From NCBI RefSeq assembly GCF_001551835.1, contig NZ_LODL01000013.1, positions 91,968 to 155,967 on the forward strand: a stretch of 64,000 nt of DNA, in the 5' to 3' direction. Positions 7,838-16,069 of the stretch are shown one piece after another; position 1 is the stretch's first letter, and each line of letters begins with the position of its first letter. A program made the translations under genes and the position numbers. Source of the stretch: Dechloromonas denitrificans (lineage in GTDB: Bacteria; Pseudomonadota; Gammaproteobacteria; Burkholderiales; Rhodocyclaceae). The notes under the pieces are model-generated. The model was not told the origin of the DNA and ran no database searches. It was given only the letters and a program-made list of their open reading frames with translations.

Positions 7838-8938
7838 GTGCTTGTTCAATGTTTGCGGGATCCCCGGGCGGTTTTGTCGCTGGGGCCCAGTGGCTGGGAT
7901 CTGCTAATTCGCCAAGGACGTAGGGCGAACTTGCTTGGGAAACTTGCTGTTCTGCTTTCAGATTCAGGCTTGATGGCATTGCTCCCTGCGTCACCGAAGG
8001 CGCATCTACTTTCCGCTCTGAAAATGGCTGAGCGTCAGAATTCTGCTATTCATTGGGAGGTGTCTCGTATTTCGGAGGCGTTACGCTCAATCGGTGTGGA
8101 TATTATTCTTTTGAAGGGGGCTGCCTATGTCTTGGCCGGGCTGCCGTCTTCAAGAGGGCGTACGTTTTCAGACGTGGATATTCTGGTTCGGAAGAGCGAG
8201 ATTGTCGATGTCGAGAGTGCGTTGATGATTCATGGTTGGCAGGGAAGCCATCATGATGAGTATGACCAGCGGTATTACCGGGAGTGGATGCACGAAATTC
8301 CACCGATGTTGCATGTTCGTCGCGGAACAACTATCGACGTTCATCATACGATTTTGCCGGAAACCGCTCGCATTCAAGTCGATACGCAAGCGTTGCTGGA
8401 TCACCCCTTGCCTGTAGAAGGCTTTCACAATGTTTTCGTTCTCAAACCTATTGACATGGTTTTGCATAGTGCGACCCACTTGTTCCACGAGGGGGAGCTT
8501 GACAACGGTTTACGCGATCTTGCGGATTTGGATTCAATGCTGCGTCATTTTGGCGCTGAGCATAGTTTTTGGCTTGGGCTTATCCCAAGGGCCAGAGAAT
8601 TGGGATTGCACCGCCCTCTGTATTACGCCCTGGTGTTCTCTATGCGTATTTTTAATACCCCATGCCCCAAGAGCATCGTCGCTGAATTGAAGGCAATATC
8701 TCCACCATGGCTTGTCAGATGGCTGATGGATGCTTGCTACACGAGGGCATTGCGCCCGAATCATGCTAGTACTCATACCAGAGGTGCATGGTTGGCAAGG
8801 AAAGCACTGTACATAAGATCGCATTGGATAAAAATGCCAATGCCGTTGTTGGTCTGGCATTTGTTGCATAAGGCAATAAAAACACCGTCAAAAGAGAGTG
8901 AGTTTAATACTCAAAATAGGAAGATTGACGCTCAATAA
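7838..8938 (+). CDS. Nucleotidyltransferase family protein (NTP_transf_5-like)
   Basis: A protein of about 366 residues with the nucleotidyltransferase signature LLKGAAYVLAG followed by SDVDILV, where the paired aspartates bind metal. This is the PF14907-like family that often accompanies HprK-like and PqqD-like genes. A His-rich segment (HLFHEGE) follows in the middle of the protein. The frame is open from an ATG at 7778, but that start would overlap the kinase by 53 bases; GTG at 7838, eight bases after the kinase stop, is the more natural start, though its ribosome binding site is not ideal. It could add a nucleotide or similar group to a peptide or protein. It ends one base from the convergent protease gene. 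Confidence 0.8.
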   Translation: MLVQCLRDPRAVLSLGPSGWDLLIRQGRRANLLGKLAVLLSDSGLMALLPASPKAHLLSALKMAERQNSAIHWEVSRISEALRSIGVDIILLKGAAYVLAGLPSSRGRTFSDVDILVRKSEIVDVESALMIHGWQGSHHDEYDQRYYREWMHEIPPMLHVRRGTTIDVHHTILPETARIQVDTQALLDHPLPVEGFHNVFVLKPIDMVLHSATHLFHEGELDNGLRDLADLDSMLRHFGAEHSFWLGLIPRARELGLHRPLYYALVFSMRIFNTPCPKSIVAELKAISPPWLVRWLMDACYTRALRPNHASTHTRGAWLARKALYIRSHWIKMPMPLLVWHLLHKAIKTPSKESEFNTQNRKIDAQ

Positions 8939-8939
8939 G

Positions 8940-9707
8940 TTACTGAGATTCCAGCATGTTTTTTAGATGATTGGCTGGAATGGCATAGCTTATGCCGGAA
9001 GGCTGGCTCAAAACAGCTTCTTTTGTGCTCTTGATGAAGACCATGTTAATGATGCCAATGATTTCACCATGCTCAATGTCAAAGACTGGACTGCCACTAT
9101 TTCCGGGGTAGGCGGTAGCATCAAGCTGAAAAATATTAAATGTTCCACTTTTTATGCGACGGATTACTTTTTCATTGAGTTGCTGTGCGTTCCCTCCTGG
9201 CAGCACGATCGGGGTGATTGAGGAAATCATCCCTCGGTGCGTAACCGGTGAGAAGCCGAGAGCTCCTCCGATAGGGAAACCGGTAAAACCGATGAGTTGT
9301 CCTTCGCGAACTGAGTCGGAGTTCCTAAGTTTGAGAGCGGGGAGGGCGGAACCCTCGATTCGCAAAATCGCTAAGTCATGATCGCGATCGCGAGACGACA
9401 AATAAGCCTGCCTAAGCTGTGAAACTCCGTTGGCATTTTTTACCTGGACCGCAAGTACGGCTGAGTCAGGGTCTGTACTCTCTGGTACAACATGAGCGTT
9501 GGTGGCTACCAGGTTTCCATTGCCGATGATGAATCCGGTGCCACGTAGAACAAATTGGGGGCTATTGGTTTTTTTGTAGGTGCCAACAACAACGATCGAA
9601 GGTTTTATGTGCTCAATCAAGTCAGCAATTTCAGCGGTAGCGAGTATTGGCTGCATCAAGACAAATGCAAAAAAAAGCCGTTTCGCCGATGAGTTCAGTC
9701 TCATCAC
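8940..9707 (-). CDS. Trypsin-like serine protease, periplasmic (S1C/HtrA type, no PDZ)
   Basis: A 255-residue protein with a signal peptide (residues about 1-25, ending ATA-EIA) and a chymotrypsin-fold domain. The catalytic triad is His72 (ATNAHVV), Asp111 (DHDLAIL) and Ser204 (GNSGSP). It stops soon after the protease domain, so it has no PDZ domain and is shorter than DegP/HtrA. Its start overlaps the stop of the lytic transglycosylase gene by four bases, implying coupling. Being last in the minus-strand operon with the transglycosylase suggests a role in remodelling or clearing the periplasm for polysaccharide export, but its target is unknown. Confidence 0.88.
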   Translation of the reverse strand: MMRLNSSAKRLFFAFVLMQPILATAEIADLIEHIKPSIVVVGTYKKTNSPQFVLRGTGFIIGNGNLVATNAHVVPESTDPDSAVLAVQVKNANGVSQLRQAYLSSRDRDHDLAILRIEGSALPALKLRNSDSVREGQLIGFTGFPIGGALGFSPVTHRGMISSITPIVLPGGNAQQLNEKVIRRIKSGTFNIFQLDATAYPGNSGSPVFDIEHGEIIGIINMVFIKSTKEAVLSQPSGISYAIPANHLKNMLESQ

Positions 9708-10594
9708 ATTAGCCTGCGTGAAGCAATTTTTTGTAACTCAGGCGAAGGGCCTGTAACGCTTGGATCAAAGGGGTGATCCTCTCGTTTGAATATGTCTCTA
9801 ATCCGCTTTACGTAGCCTTGAGTTTCTGGATAGGGAGGAATACCTGCGAATCGGTTTACCGCTCCTTCGCCTGCATTGTATGCCGCGGCAACCAGTGTCA
9901 CATCACCTTTAAAGTAGGCCAATAACCAACGCAGGTAGGCGAGTCCTCCTCGGATATTTTGTTCGGGGTCGAACGGCTTTCTGACGTTGAATCGTTCAGC
10001 TGTTTCCGGAATCAGTTGCATTAGGCCTTGCGCATTCTTTGGTGATACGGCAACTGGGTTAAAATTTGATTCAGCACGGATTATTGCCATCGCAAGTCTA
10101 GGGTAGACCCCATATTCAGGGGCAAGCTTAAGCACCAGATCCATGACTTTTTTGTGTTCAGGAGTCGCTTTGGCCAAAATGTCATGACCATCGCTATCAA
10201 AAAGGCATTCAGGTGCTTTTGAGACTGGGTCGCCCACTTGGCGGAGCATGCGTAGGGAAAGAGGATCCCCTTGTTTTGCCGCCATGCTAAAAAAGTAGGC
10301 AGCAGTAGCGTCATCCCGCTGAATACCTCGTCCATTGGCGTACATCCAACCAAGATTGTATTGCGCTTCAACATCGCCAAGGCGTGCAGCCTCGCAGTAC
10401 AACTGGATGGCTTTTTCGGCATCGCGCTTTACGCCGTCACCGTGTTCATAAGTGCGCCCTTCAAGCCTTAACGCGATAGCGAGCTCTGCATTGCGATTTT
10501 CTGCGAATGCCGGCTTGAATATGATGCTACCTAGAACTAAAGCAAACAACACCCAAGGTTTTGAGTTACGGTAAATTAACCTTGGGTGTGTCAT
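9704..10594 (-). CDS. Lytic transglycosylase with Sel1-like repeats
   Basis: A 296-residue periplasmic protein. A signal peptide (cleavage near AFA-EN, residue 31) is followed by two Sel1-like repeats (about 41-108) and a C-terminal SLT domain (about 158-275) with the catalytic Glu175 in RAESNFNP and the motifs GLMQL and AAYNAGEGAV. It would cleave peptidoglycan to anhydro-muropeptides. Sel1 repeats usually mediate protein contacts. It lies 11 bases after the dehydrogenase gene and overlaps the protease gene, so it is in the polysaccharide operon and may open the murein layer for the export channel. Confidence 0.9.
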   Translation of the reverse strand: MTHPRLIYRNSKPWVLFALVLGSIIFKPAFAENRNAELAIALRLEGRTYEHGDGVKRDAEKAIQLYCEAARLGDVEAQYNLGWMYANGRGIQRDDATAAYFFSMAAKQGDPLSLRMLRQVGDPVSKAPECLFDSDGHDILAKATPEHKKVMDLVLKLAPEYGVYPRLAMAIIRAESNFNPVAVSPKNAQGLMQLIPETAERFNVRKPFDPEQNIRGGLAYLRWLLAYFKGDVTLVAAAYNAGEGAVNRFAGIPPYPETQGYVKRIRDIFKREDHPFDPSVTGPSPELQKIASRRLM

Positions 10595-10605
10595 GTCATG
10601 CTCCC

Positions 10606-11886
10606 CTAGAGTCGCCAGACGCTTATTCCTGCAGCGCTGAAAGCTGCTGATTCAAACATGCTTTTCACATCGGTGATCACCCCATCTGTCTCTAGTTTAG
10701 ACAAGAAATCAGCGGTAGCACGTTCTTTGAATTCTTTATGATTTACAGCGGCAACGATGGCAGCCGCTTTGGGAAGATCAGTCCAAGAGACGAGGTCAAC
10801 ACCATACTCATGGTGTGCCTCTTTTACGTCAGCGACCGGGTCATGAACTACAACGCGAGCACCGTAGGATTCGAGTTCCCGGATAACGTCAATGACACGG
10901 GAGTTTCGAAGGTCAGGGCAATCTTCTTTAAAGGTTAGACCTAGAATGATGATCGGGCTGTTTTTGATGGGGTGTCCTTTGCGCACCAGTTGCTTGATGG
11001 TCTGCTCAGCAACAAATTTTCCCATGCCGTCATTAATTCGACGGCCGGCAAGGATAACCTCAGGGTGATATCCTAATTTTTGTGCTTTATGGGTAAGGTA
11101 GTAGGGGTCAACGCCAATACAGTGACCGCCGACCAGGCCTGGTCTGAATGGCAGGAAATTCCACTTGGTTCCAGCCGCTTGCAGGACCTCAAGAGTATCA
11201 ATGCCAATTCGGTCAAATATTATGGCTAACTCGTTCATCAGTGCAATATTGAGATCGCGTTGAGTGTTCTCAATCACTTTTGCTGCTTCGGCTACTTTGA
11301 TTGATGATGCCGGAAATACGCCGGCGGTAATTACGCTGGCGTATATCTCCTGAACGGTGGCAAGGGTTTCCGGTGTGTCACCAGAAACGACCTTGACGAT
11401 CTTGGTTACAGTGCGTTCCTTGTCACCTGGATTGATCCGCTCAGGCGAGTAGCCGACAAAGAAATCCTTTTTCCATTTCTTGCCAGAGTGCTGCTCGATG
11501 ATAGGAATACAGACTTCTTCCGTAGCCCCGGGATATACGGTCGATTCGAAAACAATGATCGCACCCTCTTTAAGGTTTTGGCCCACTGCACGGGAGGAGC
11601 TGACCAAGGGGCTGAAATCCGGCTGGTGGGCATCGTCTACTGGAGTGGGGACTGCAACGATGACAAAGTCAGCTTCTTTCAGCGCAGTTGCATCAGTGCC
11701 AACTTCAAGAAAAGTAGCTTCTTTCAGGTCTTGGTTACTGACTTCGCCTGTTGGATCAATGTGCTGTTTATAGCTCGCAATTTTTTCTGCAGATAAATCT
11801 ATGCCGATAGTACGAAATTTTTTACCAAATTCGACTGCTAACGGGAGTCCGACATAACCAAGTCCAACGACAGCGATTGTTTTCAT
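10606..11886 (-). CDS. tviB: UDP-N-acetylglucosamine 6-dehydrogenase, TviB-like
   Basis: A 426-residue nucleotide-sugar dehydrogenase. The NAD-binding motif VGLGYVGLP is at residues 7-15, Glu149 sits in YSPERINPGD, Lys203 lies before IENTQRD, and the catalytic Cys256 is in GGHCIGVDPYYL. The C-terminal FKEDCPDLRNSRV segment is typical of the Vi-antigen TviB/WbpO branch, which oxidises UDP-HexNAc to the uronic acid. This suggests the polymer contains a HexNAcA sugar. UDP-GlcNAc epimerase (WecB) is encoded later in the window. UDP-glucose dehydrogenase is an alternative, less likely from the motif spacing. Confidence 0.9.
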   Translation of the reverse strand: MKTIAVVGLGYVGLPLAVEFGKKFRTIGIDLSAEKIASYKQHIDPTGEVSNQDLKEATFLEVGTDATALKEADFVIVAVPTPVDDAHQPDFSPLVSSSRAVGQNLKEGAIIVFESTVYPGATEEVCIPIIEQHSGKKWKKDFFVGYSPERINPGDKERTVTKIVKVVSGDTPETLATVQEIYASVITAGVFPASSIKVAEAAKVIENTQRDLNIALMNELAIIFDRIGIDTLEVLQAAGTKWNFLPFRPGLVGGHCIGVDPYYLTHKAQKLGYHPEVILAGRRINDGMGKFVAEQTIKQLVRKGHPIKNSPIIILGLTFKEDCPDLRNSRVIDVIRELESYGARVVVHDPVADVKEAHHEYGVDLVSWTDLPKAAAIVAAVNHKEFKERATADFLSKLETDGVITDVKSMFESAAFSAAGISVWRL

Positions 11887-11915
11887 CTTTGAGCTCTTGG
11901 AATAAAGGGAAATAG

Positions 11916-14687
11916 TTAAAGTTCTTTTTGAAGGCGGGCTACATCAGCTTGCCCTTGGAATTTTTCACCGAGTTTGGCTAGCGCGTTTAGTTCAGCACGT
12001 GCCTCCTCTTTTCGTCCTGAACTGATCAGTATCTTTGCTAAATTAAGCTGTATCGCAGCCGCATTAGGGGAAATGACCAACGCCTTGCGCAGAATTTCGA
12101 TGGCTTTGGCTGTTTCGCCTTTTTCCGCCAGAAGCATCGCCAAGGTGTCCATGAATGGCGGTTGGTTGGGGGCCAATTGATTGGCTTTTTCCGCATACTC
12201 CAATGCTTTTGGAGATTTTATTTGTCCCGAAACCCAGGCCAGATTGTTCAGTACGAAAGGGTTGTTGGGTTGTATCTCAAGTACAGCGCGATAGTGCTGA
12301 ACTGCGCTTGGGTAGTCTTTCCTCGCAGTCGCTACATCACCTAAATGGGAACGGAAGATAGTATCTTTCGGATGCTCTTTTACCCAAGTATTTGAGAATT
12401 TTTCTTGTTCAATGGTGTTGCCAGAAGCTAACAGTACTGAGTGAAGTTTTACAGCGAGTTCTGGCGCTGCTCCTTGCTTTATTCCTGCACGATAGGCTGC
12501 GATGGCTTCCGGCCAGTGCTTGTTTGATGCATGAATATCACCTTCCAGAATGAAACCGCTCGGCTCCTTGGGGCGCTGCTTTTGCACTTCTCGCGCTAGC
12601 GCTAAGGCATCTTCAGGTTTTTTGTTGTCCAGAGCCAACAGGATCAGGCCTCGCTGAGCTTCAAGAAGATCTGGCTTGACTTCAAGAGCCTTGCGCAGAC
12701 TTTTTGATGCATCATCCTTGTTGGCGTTGGCGATGTGAATTTCAGCCATGCGCATATACGCAACTGGCGAAGCTGGCTGCAGGGCCGCCAGCTTTCCGTA
12801 GGTTACCAATGCTTGATTGGAATCGCCTGCAGCTCTTTGCGTGCGGCCTACAGCGTCAAGCAACTCGGGTTTGTCGGGCATCGCTGCCAGCGCATCCTGA
12901 GCTGCTGTCTGCGCTTTTTTTGTTTCCTTGCTGCGCAGATAAAACTCGATTAAGGCTAAACGGGGGGCTAGTTCTGCCGGATTGGTTTCAATCGCCTTGT
13001 TAATTAGGGCAACAACTTCTTCTGGTTTGCCCCCTGATGCATTTTTAAGATCAGCCAGAGCGATTAGCGCTCCAAGGTTATTGGGATCCGTAGCAAGCAC
13101 TCTCTCAAAGCGCTTACGGGCATCATCAGGTTTTTTGTCCGCCATATCCATTGCTGCAAGACTGACCGCTGCAGGAAGGAATGCTGGATTGATTGATAGC
13201 GATTTTTCAAAACTAATGCGCGCTCCAGCGGGATCATTCTTAGCCAATTGCGTGCGGGCTCGCAAATTGTAGGTGGCTGGATTGTCAGGTTGCTTGCGTT
13301 CCAAACTGTCGATGGCCTTGAGAGCCTTGTCCAGTTCATTACGTCGCAAGTAGGTTGCAATTAACGCCAGGTCCGCAGTTATGCCTTTGTCTGATGCCGA
13401 TATTTTTTCCAGTTCGGTGTAACCGGTATTTATGTCGCCAAGAGCCATATGGGCAATGGCTAGCGATGTTCTCTTCGCTGGGTCGCTAGGATCAAGCTGG
13501 TTTGCTTTGGCAAAAAACTCTTCTGCCTTCTTGGCGTCACCGTTCTGGAGGAATGTTTGTCCAGCCAGTGTAAGCAAGGCGGGATCTTTATCGATTCGTC
13601 CGAGTGCCGGCGAGAGTGTGGTCATGGCTTTGGCAGCTTGTCCTGTCCGCAAGTAATTCGAGACAAGGAGGCGACGAGCAAGAAGCATGTCCGGCGCCTG
13701 TTGCAGTGCCTTGTTCAAATATGACTCAGCTTGTATGTAGGAGCGAAGTTGATATTCGATGGCCCCTGCAATTTGTAGAGCATTCGGATTGTTCGGGGTG
13801 AGCCTCAAGAGTTGTTGAGCCAACTCACGAGCGGCTTTGTAGTCCTTCCGCTGATAGGTGAGTTGAGTGTCCAAATAGATAGTCTGCGGATGTTTCGCAG
13901 CTATTTTCTTTAGTGCATCAAGTTGCTTGTTTGCATCATCTACTTTCCCTTGCTGCATGAGTATCGAGATAATCGCGGCGTGAGCTGGCAGAAAGTCATT
14001 TTTGACTTCCGTTGCCTTGCGATACAGCTCAAGCGATTTTTCCTGATTACCCTGAACCGTAGCGAGCGAGGCATTGAGAAAAAGCGCCTCGTGATTATTG
14101 GATGCTTTGGCCAGAACACTGTCGACGATGGCTTGAGCGCCTGCGTAATCGCTGTTCGCAGCTTTTAACCGGGCTTCTGCCAACAACGCTGGTGCGTAAT
14201 CTGGTTGAGCTGTTAATGCAGCCTTCAATGCTGCAAGAGCGGCCTCTCGATTTCCCTGGACTAGATAAGCTGCGCTCAATGTAGTCTTTAGGTTGGCGGA
14301 TGGTTCCGTTGAGGAAAGTTCTAGCTTTGAGAATTCATCGGTGATTTTTTTTGCTTGCCCGGTGCCGAGCAAGGCTCTAGCAAGCAAGGGTACGGTTTCT
14401 TCTTGCGAGAACTTGAGTTCCAAAGCTTTTCTAAGTTCGACTTCGGCTCCTGCTGCATCGCCGCTTTCAAGCAGGGCTTTACCCAATAGGAAGCGAGCCT
14501 CACCGAGATTCGGATTTTGTTGAAGAGCATTTTTAAATTGGATTGCAGCTGCTTTGCTATCGTTCTTGGAAAGATAGTCTCGCCCGGATGCAATAAGCGT
14601 TTCCGGCTTGTCGCCACTACAGCCAGCTAAGGCTGTCAGCAAGACCGTCGAGATTGCTGCAGACCGAAAAAGGTTTCTTTTACTCAT
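11916..14687 (-). CDS. prsT: XrtA/PEP-CTERM system TPR-repeat lipoprotein PrsT
   Basis: A 923-residue lipoprotein. The signal sequence ends in a lipobox (LAGC, Cys23) and the rest is made of tandem TPR helices with a regular 34-residue period. Length, lipobox and position directly after prsK-prsR match the PEP-CTERM system protein PrsT. TPR lipoproteins of this kind act as assembly or scaffold platforms in polysaccharide secretion, but the exact job of PrsT is not known. It follows prsR by 23 bases. Confidence 0.92.
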   Translation of the reverse strand: MSKRNLFRSAAISTVLLTALAGCSGDKPETLIASGRDYLSKNDSKAAAIQFKNALQQNPNLGEARFLLGKALLESGDAAGAEVELRKALELKFSQEETVPLLARALLGTGQAKKITDEFSKLELSSTEPSANLKTTLSAAYLVQGNREAALAALKAALTAQPDYAPALLAEARLKAANSDYAGAQAIVDSVLAKASNNHEALFLNASLATVQGNQEKSLELYRKATEVKNDFLPAHAAIISILMQQGKVDDANKQLDALKKIAAKHPQTIYLDTQLTYQRKDYKAARELAQQLLRLTPNNPNALQIAGAIEYQLRSYIQAESYLNKALQQAPDMLLARRLLVSNYLRTGQAAKAMTTLSPALGRIDKDPALLTLAGQTFLQNGDAKKAEEFFAKANQLDPSDPAKRTSLAIAHMALGDINTGYTELEKISASDKGITADLALIATYLRRNELDKALKAIDSLERKQPDNPATYNLRARTQLAKNDPAGARISFEKSLSINPAFLPAAVSLAAMDMADKKPDDARKRFERVLATDPNNLGALIALADLKNASGGKPEEVVALINKAIETNPAELAPRLALIEFYLRSKETKKAQTAAQDALAAMPDKPELLDAVGRTQRAAGDSNQALVTYGKLAALQPASPVAYMRMAEIHIANANKDDASKSLRKALEVKPDLLEAQRGLILLALDNKKPEDALALAREVQKQRPKEPSGFILEGDIHASNKHWPEAIAAYRAGIKQGAAPELAVKLHSVLLASGNTIEQEKFSNTWVKEHPKDTIFRSHLGDVATARKDYPSAVQHYRAVLEIQPNNPFVLNNLAWVSGQIKSPKALEYAEKANQLAPNQPPFMDTLAMLLAEKGETAKAIEILRKALVISPNAAAIQLNLAKILISSGRKEEARAELNALAKLGEKFQGQADVARLQKEL

Positions 14688-14710
14688 AATCGTGGTCTCG
14701 CTAAAGGTGA

Positions 14711-16069
14711 TTATTTCAGGCCTAGTCTATGCATCAGGTCATACAGAGTAGGGCGGCTGATCCCTAGGATTTCTGATGCTCGCATGAGGTTGCCATTAGC
14801 TCGCCCAAGCGCTGTAACAATGGCGCGTCTTTCTGCCTCATCGCGTACACGGCGTAGGTCAATAAACTCACTGTCGTCTTCTGCTGCTTGATTGAGGCCA
14901 ATGTCTTCGCGCGTAATTTGGGAGCCATCAGCCATAATAACTGAACGTTTTATGCAGTTTTCAAGCTCTCGTACATTGCCTGGCCATGGATGAGCCTCTA
15001 TTGCCCGAACAGCATCTTCAGTAAGTGCCATGTTGCCGCAATTTTGCTCTGCGGCAAAACGCCTGACAAAGGCATGTGCGAGTAATGCAGGGTCACCCTT
15101 GCGTAGCCGGAGCGGGGGGATAGTAATAATTATTTCCGCAAGCCGGTAGTAGAGATCTTCGCGGAAGCGACCTTCTTTTATTAGGGTGTCAAGGTCTTGA
15201 TGGGTAGCGCAGACAATGCGGACGTCGACAGGAATTTCCTGGCGTCCACCGATACGTTCAATGACCCGCTCCTGAAGGAATCGTAACAATTTGGATTGCA
15301 AGGGGAGTGGCAAATCACCGATTTCATCCAGAAACAGGGTGCCGGTATGGGCTGTTTCGATTTTCCCTGGCGTGGTCTTGGCGGCTCCGGTAAATGCCCC
15401 CTTTTCGTAACCAAAAAGTTCGCTTTCAAGCAAATTGTCAGGAATGGCTGCGCAATTTATGGCTACAAAGCGCTCTTTTCTTCGTGGCGAACTATCATGC
15501 AAGCCTCGCGCCAGAACTTCTTTGCCGGTCCCACTTTCGCCTAGTAAGAGGACAGTTGCATTGCTGTTCGCCACTTTTTCAATGGTACGGCACACACGCA
15601 GCATTTCAGCATCACGAGTAATCAACCCGGCAAGAGCAGCAGGATGTTGCATTTCCTGCAGACGCCGGTTTTCCTGCTGAAGGTCAAATAGGCGGAATGC
15701 GCGCTCAATCGTTAGCGTAAGTAATTCGGGTTCGAATGGTTTTGCAAAAAAATCATAGGCACCGAGGGCTATTGCACGCAATGCATTGGCCCGGTCATTT
15801 TGTCCGGTTAGTACAATTACTTTAGTTTCGGGCGCAGTGGATACGATCTGTTCCAGTAGACGAAATCCCTCGGAGACTGAGTCTGCATCAGGTGGGAGCC
15901 CAAGATCCATGGTTACGACAGGTGGACTGTGTCGGTGAATCTGCAGTAGCGCACTTTCACGGTCATCTGCGGTCAACGTTTCAAATTGATCAAAAGACCA
16001 GCGCAATTGTTTTTGAAGGGCCGGGTCGTCTTCGACGATAAGTAAAGGGCGGCGCTTTTCGGTGCTCAC
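14711..16069 (-). CDS. prsR: PEP-CTERM-box response regulator PrsR (sigma-54 activator)
   Basis: A 452-residue NtrC-type regulator. Receiver domain at residues 8-125 with phospho-acceptor Asp55; AAA+ domain with Walker A GESGTGKE at 177-184, the sigma-54-contacting GAFTGA at 224-229 and Walker [10 protein letters not shown]-terminal Fis-type helix-turn-helix (about 410-452). It overlaps prsK by four bases, so PrsK is its likely sensor. The intact GAFTGA shows it should activate sigma-54 promoters, two of which in this window (near 5740 and 62592) have a shared upstream box. Confidence 0.95.
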   Translation of the reverse strand: MSTEKRRPLLIVEDDPALQKQLRWSFDQFETLTADDRESALLQIHRHSPPVVTMDLGLPPDADSVSEGFRLLEQIVSTAPETKVIVLTGQNDRANALRAIALGAYDFFAKPFEPELLTLTIERAFRLFDLQQENRRLQEMQHPAALAGLITRDAEMLRVCRTIEKVANSNATVLLLGESGTGKEVLARGLHDSSPRRKERFVAINCAAIPDNLLESELFGYEKGAFTGAAKTTPGKIETAHTGTLFLDEIGDLPLPLQSKLLRFLQERVIERIGGRQEIPVDVRIVCATHQDLDTLIKEGRFREDLYYRLAEIIITIPPLRLRKGDPALLAHAFVRRFAAEQNCGNMALTEDAVRAIEAHPWPGNVRELENCIKRSVIMADGSQITREDIGLNQAAEDDSEFIDLRRVRDEAERRAIVTALGRANGNLMRASEILGISRPTLYDLMHRLGLK

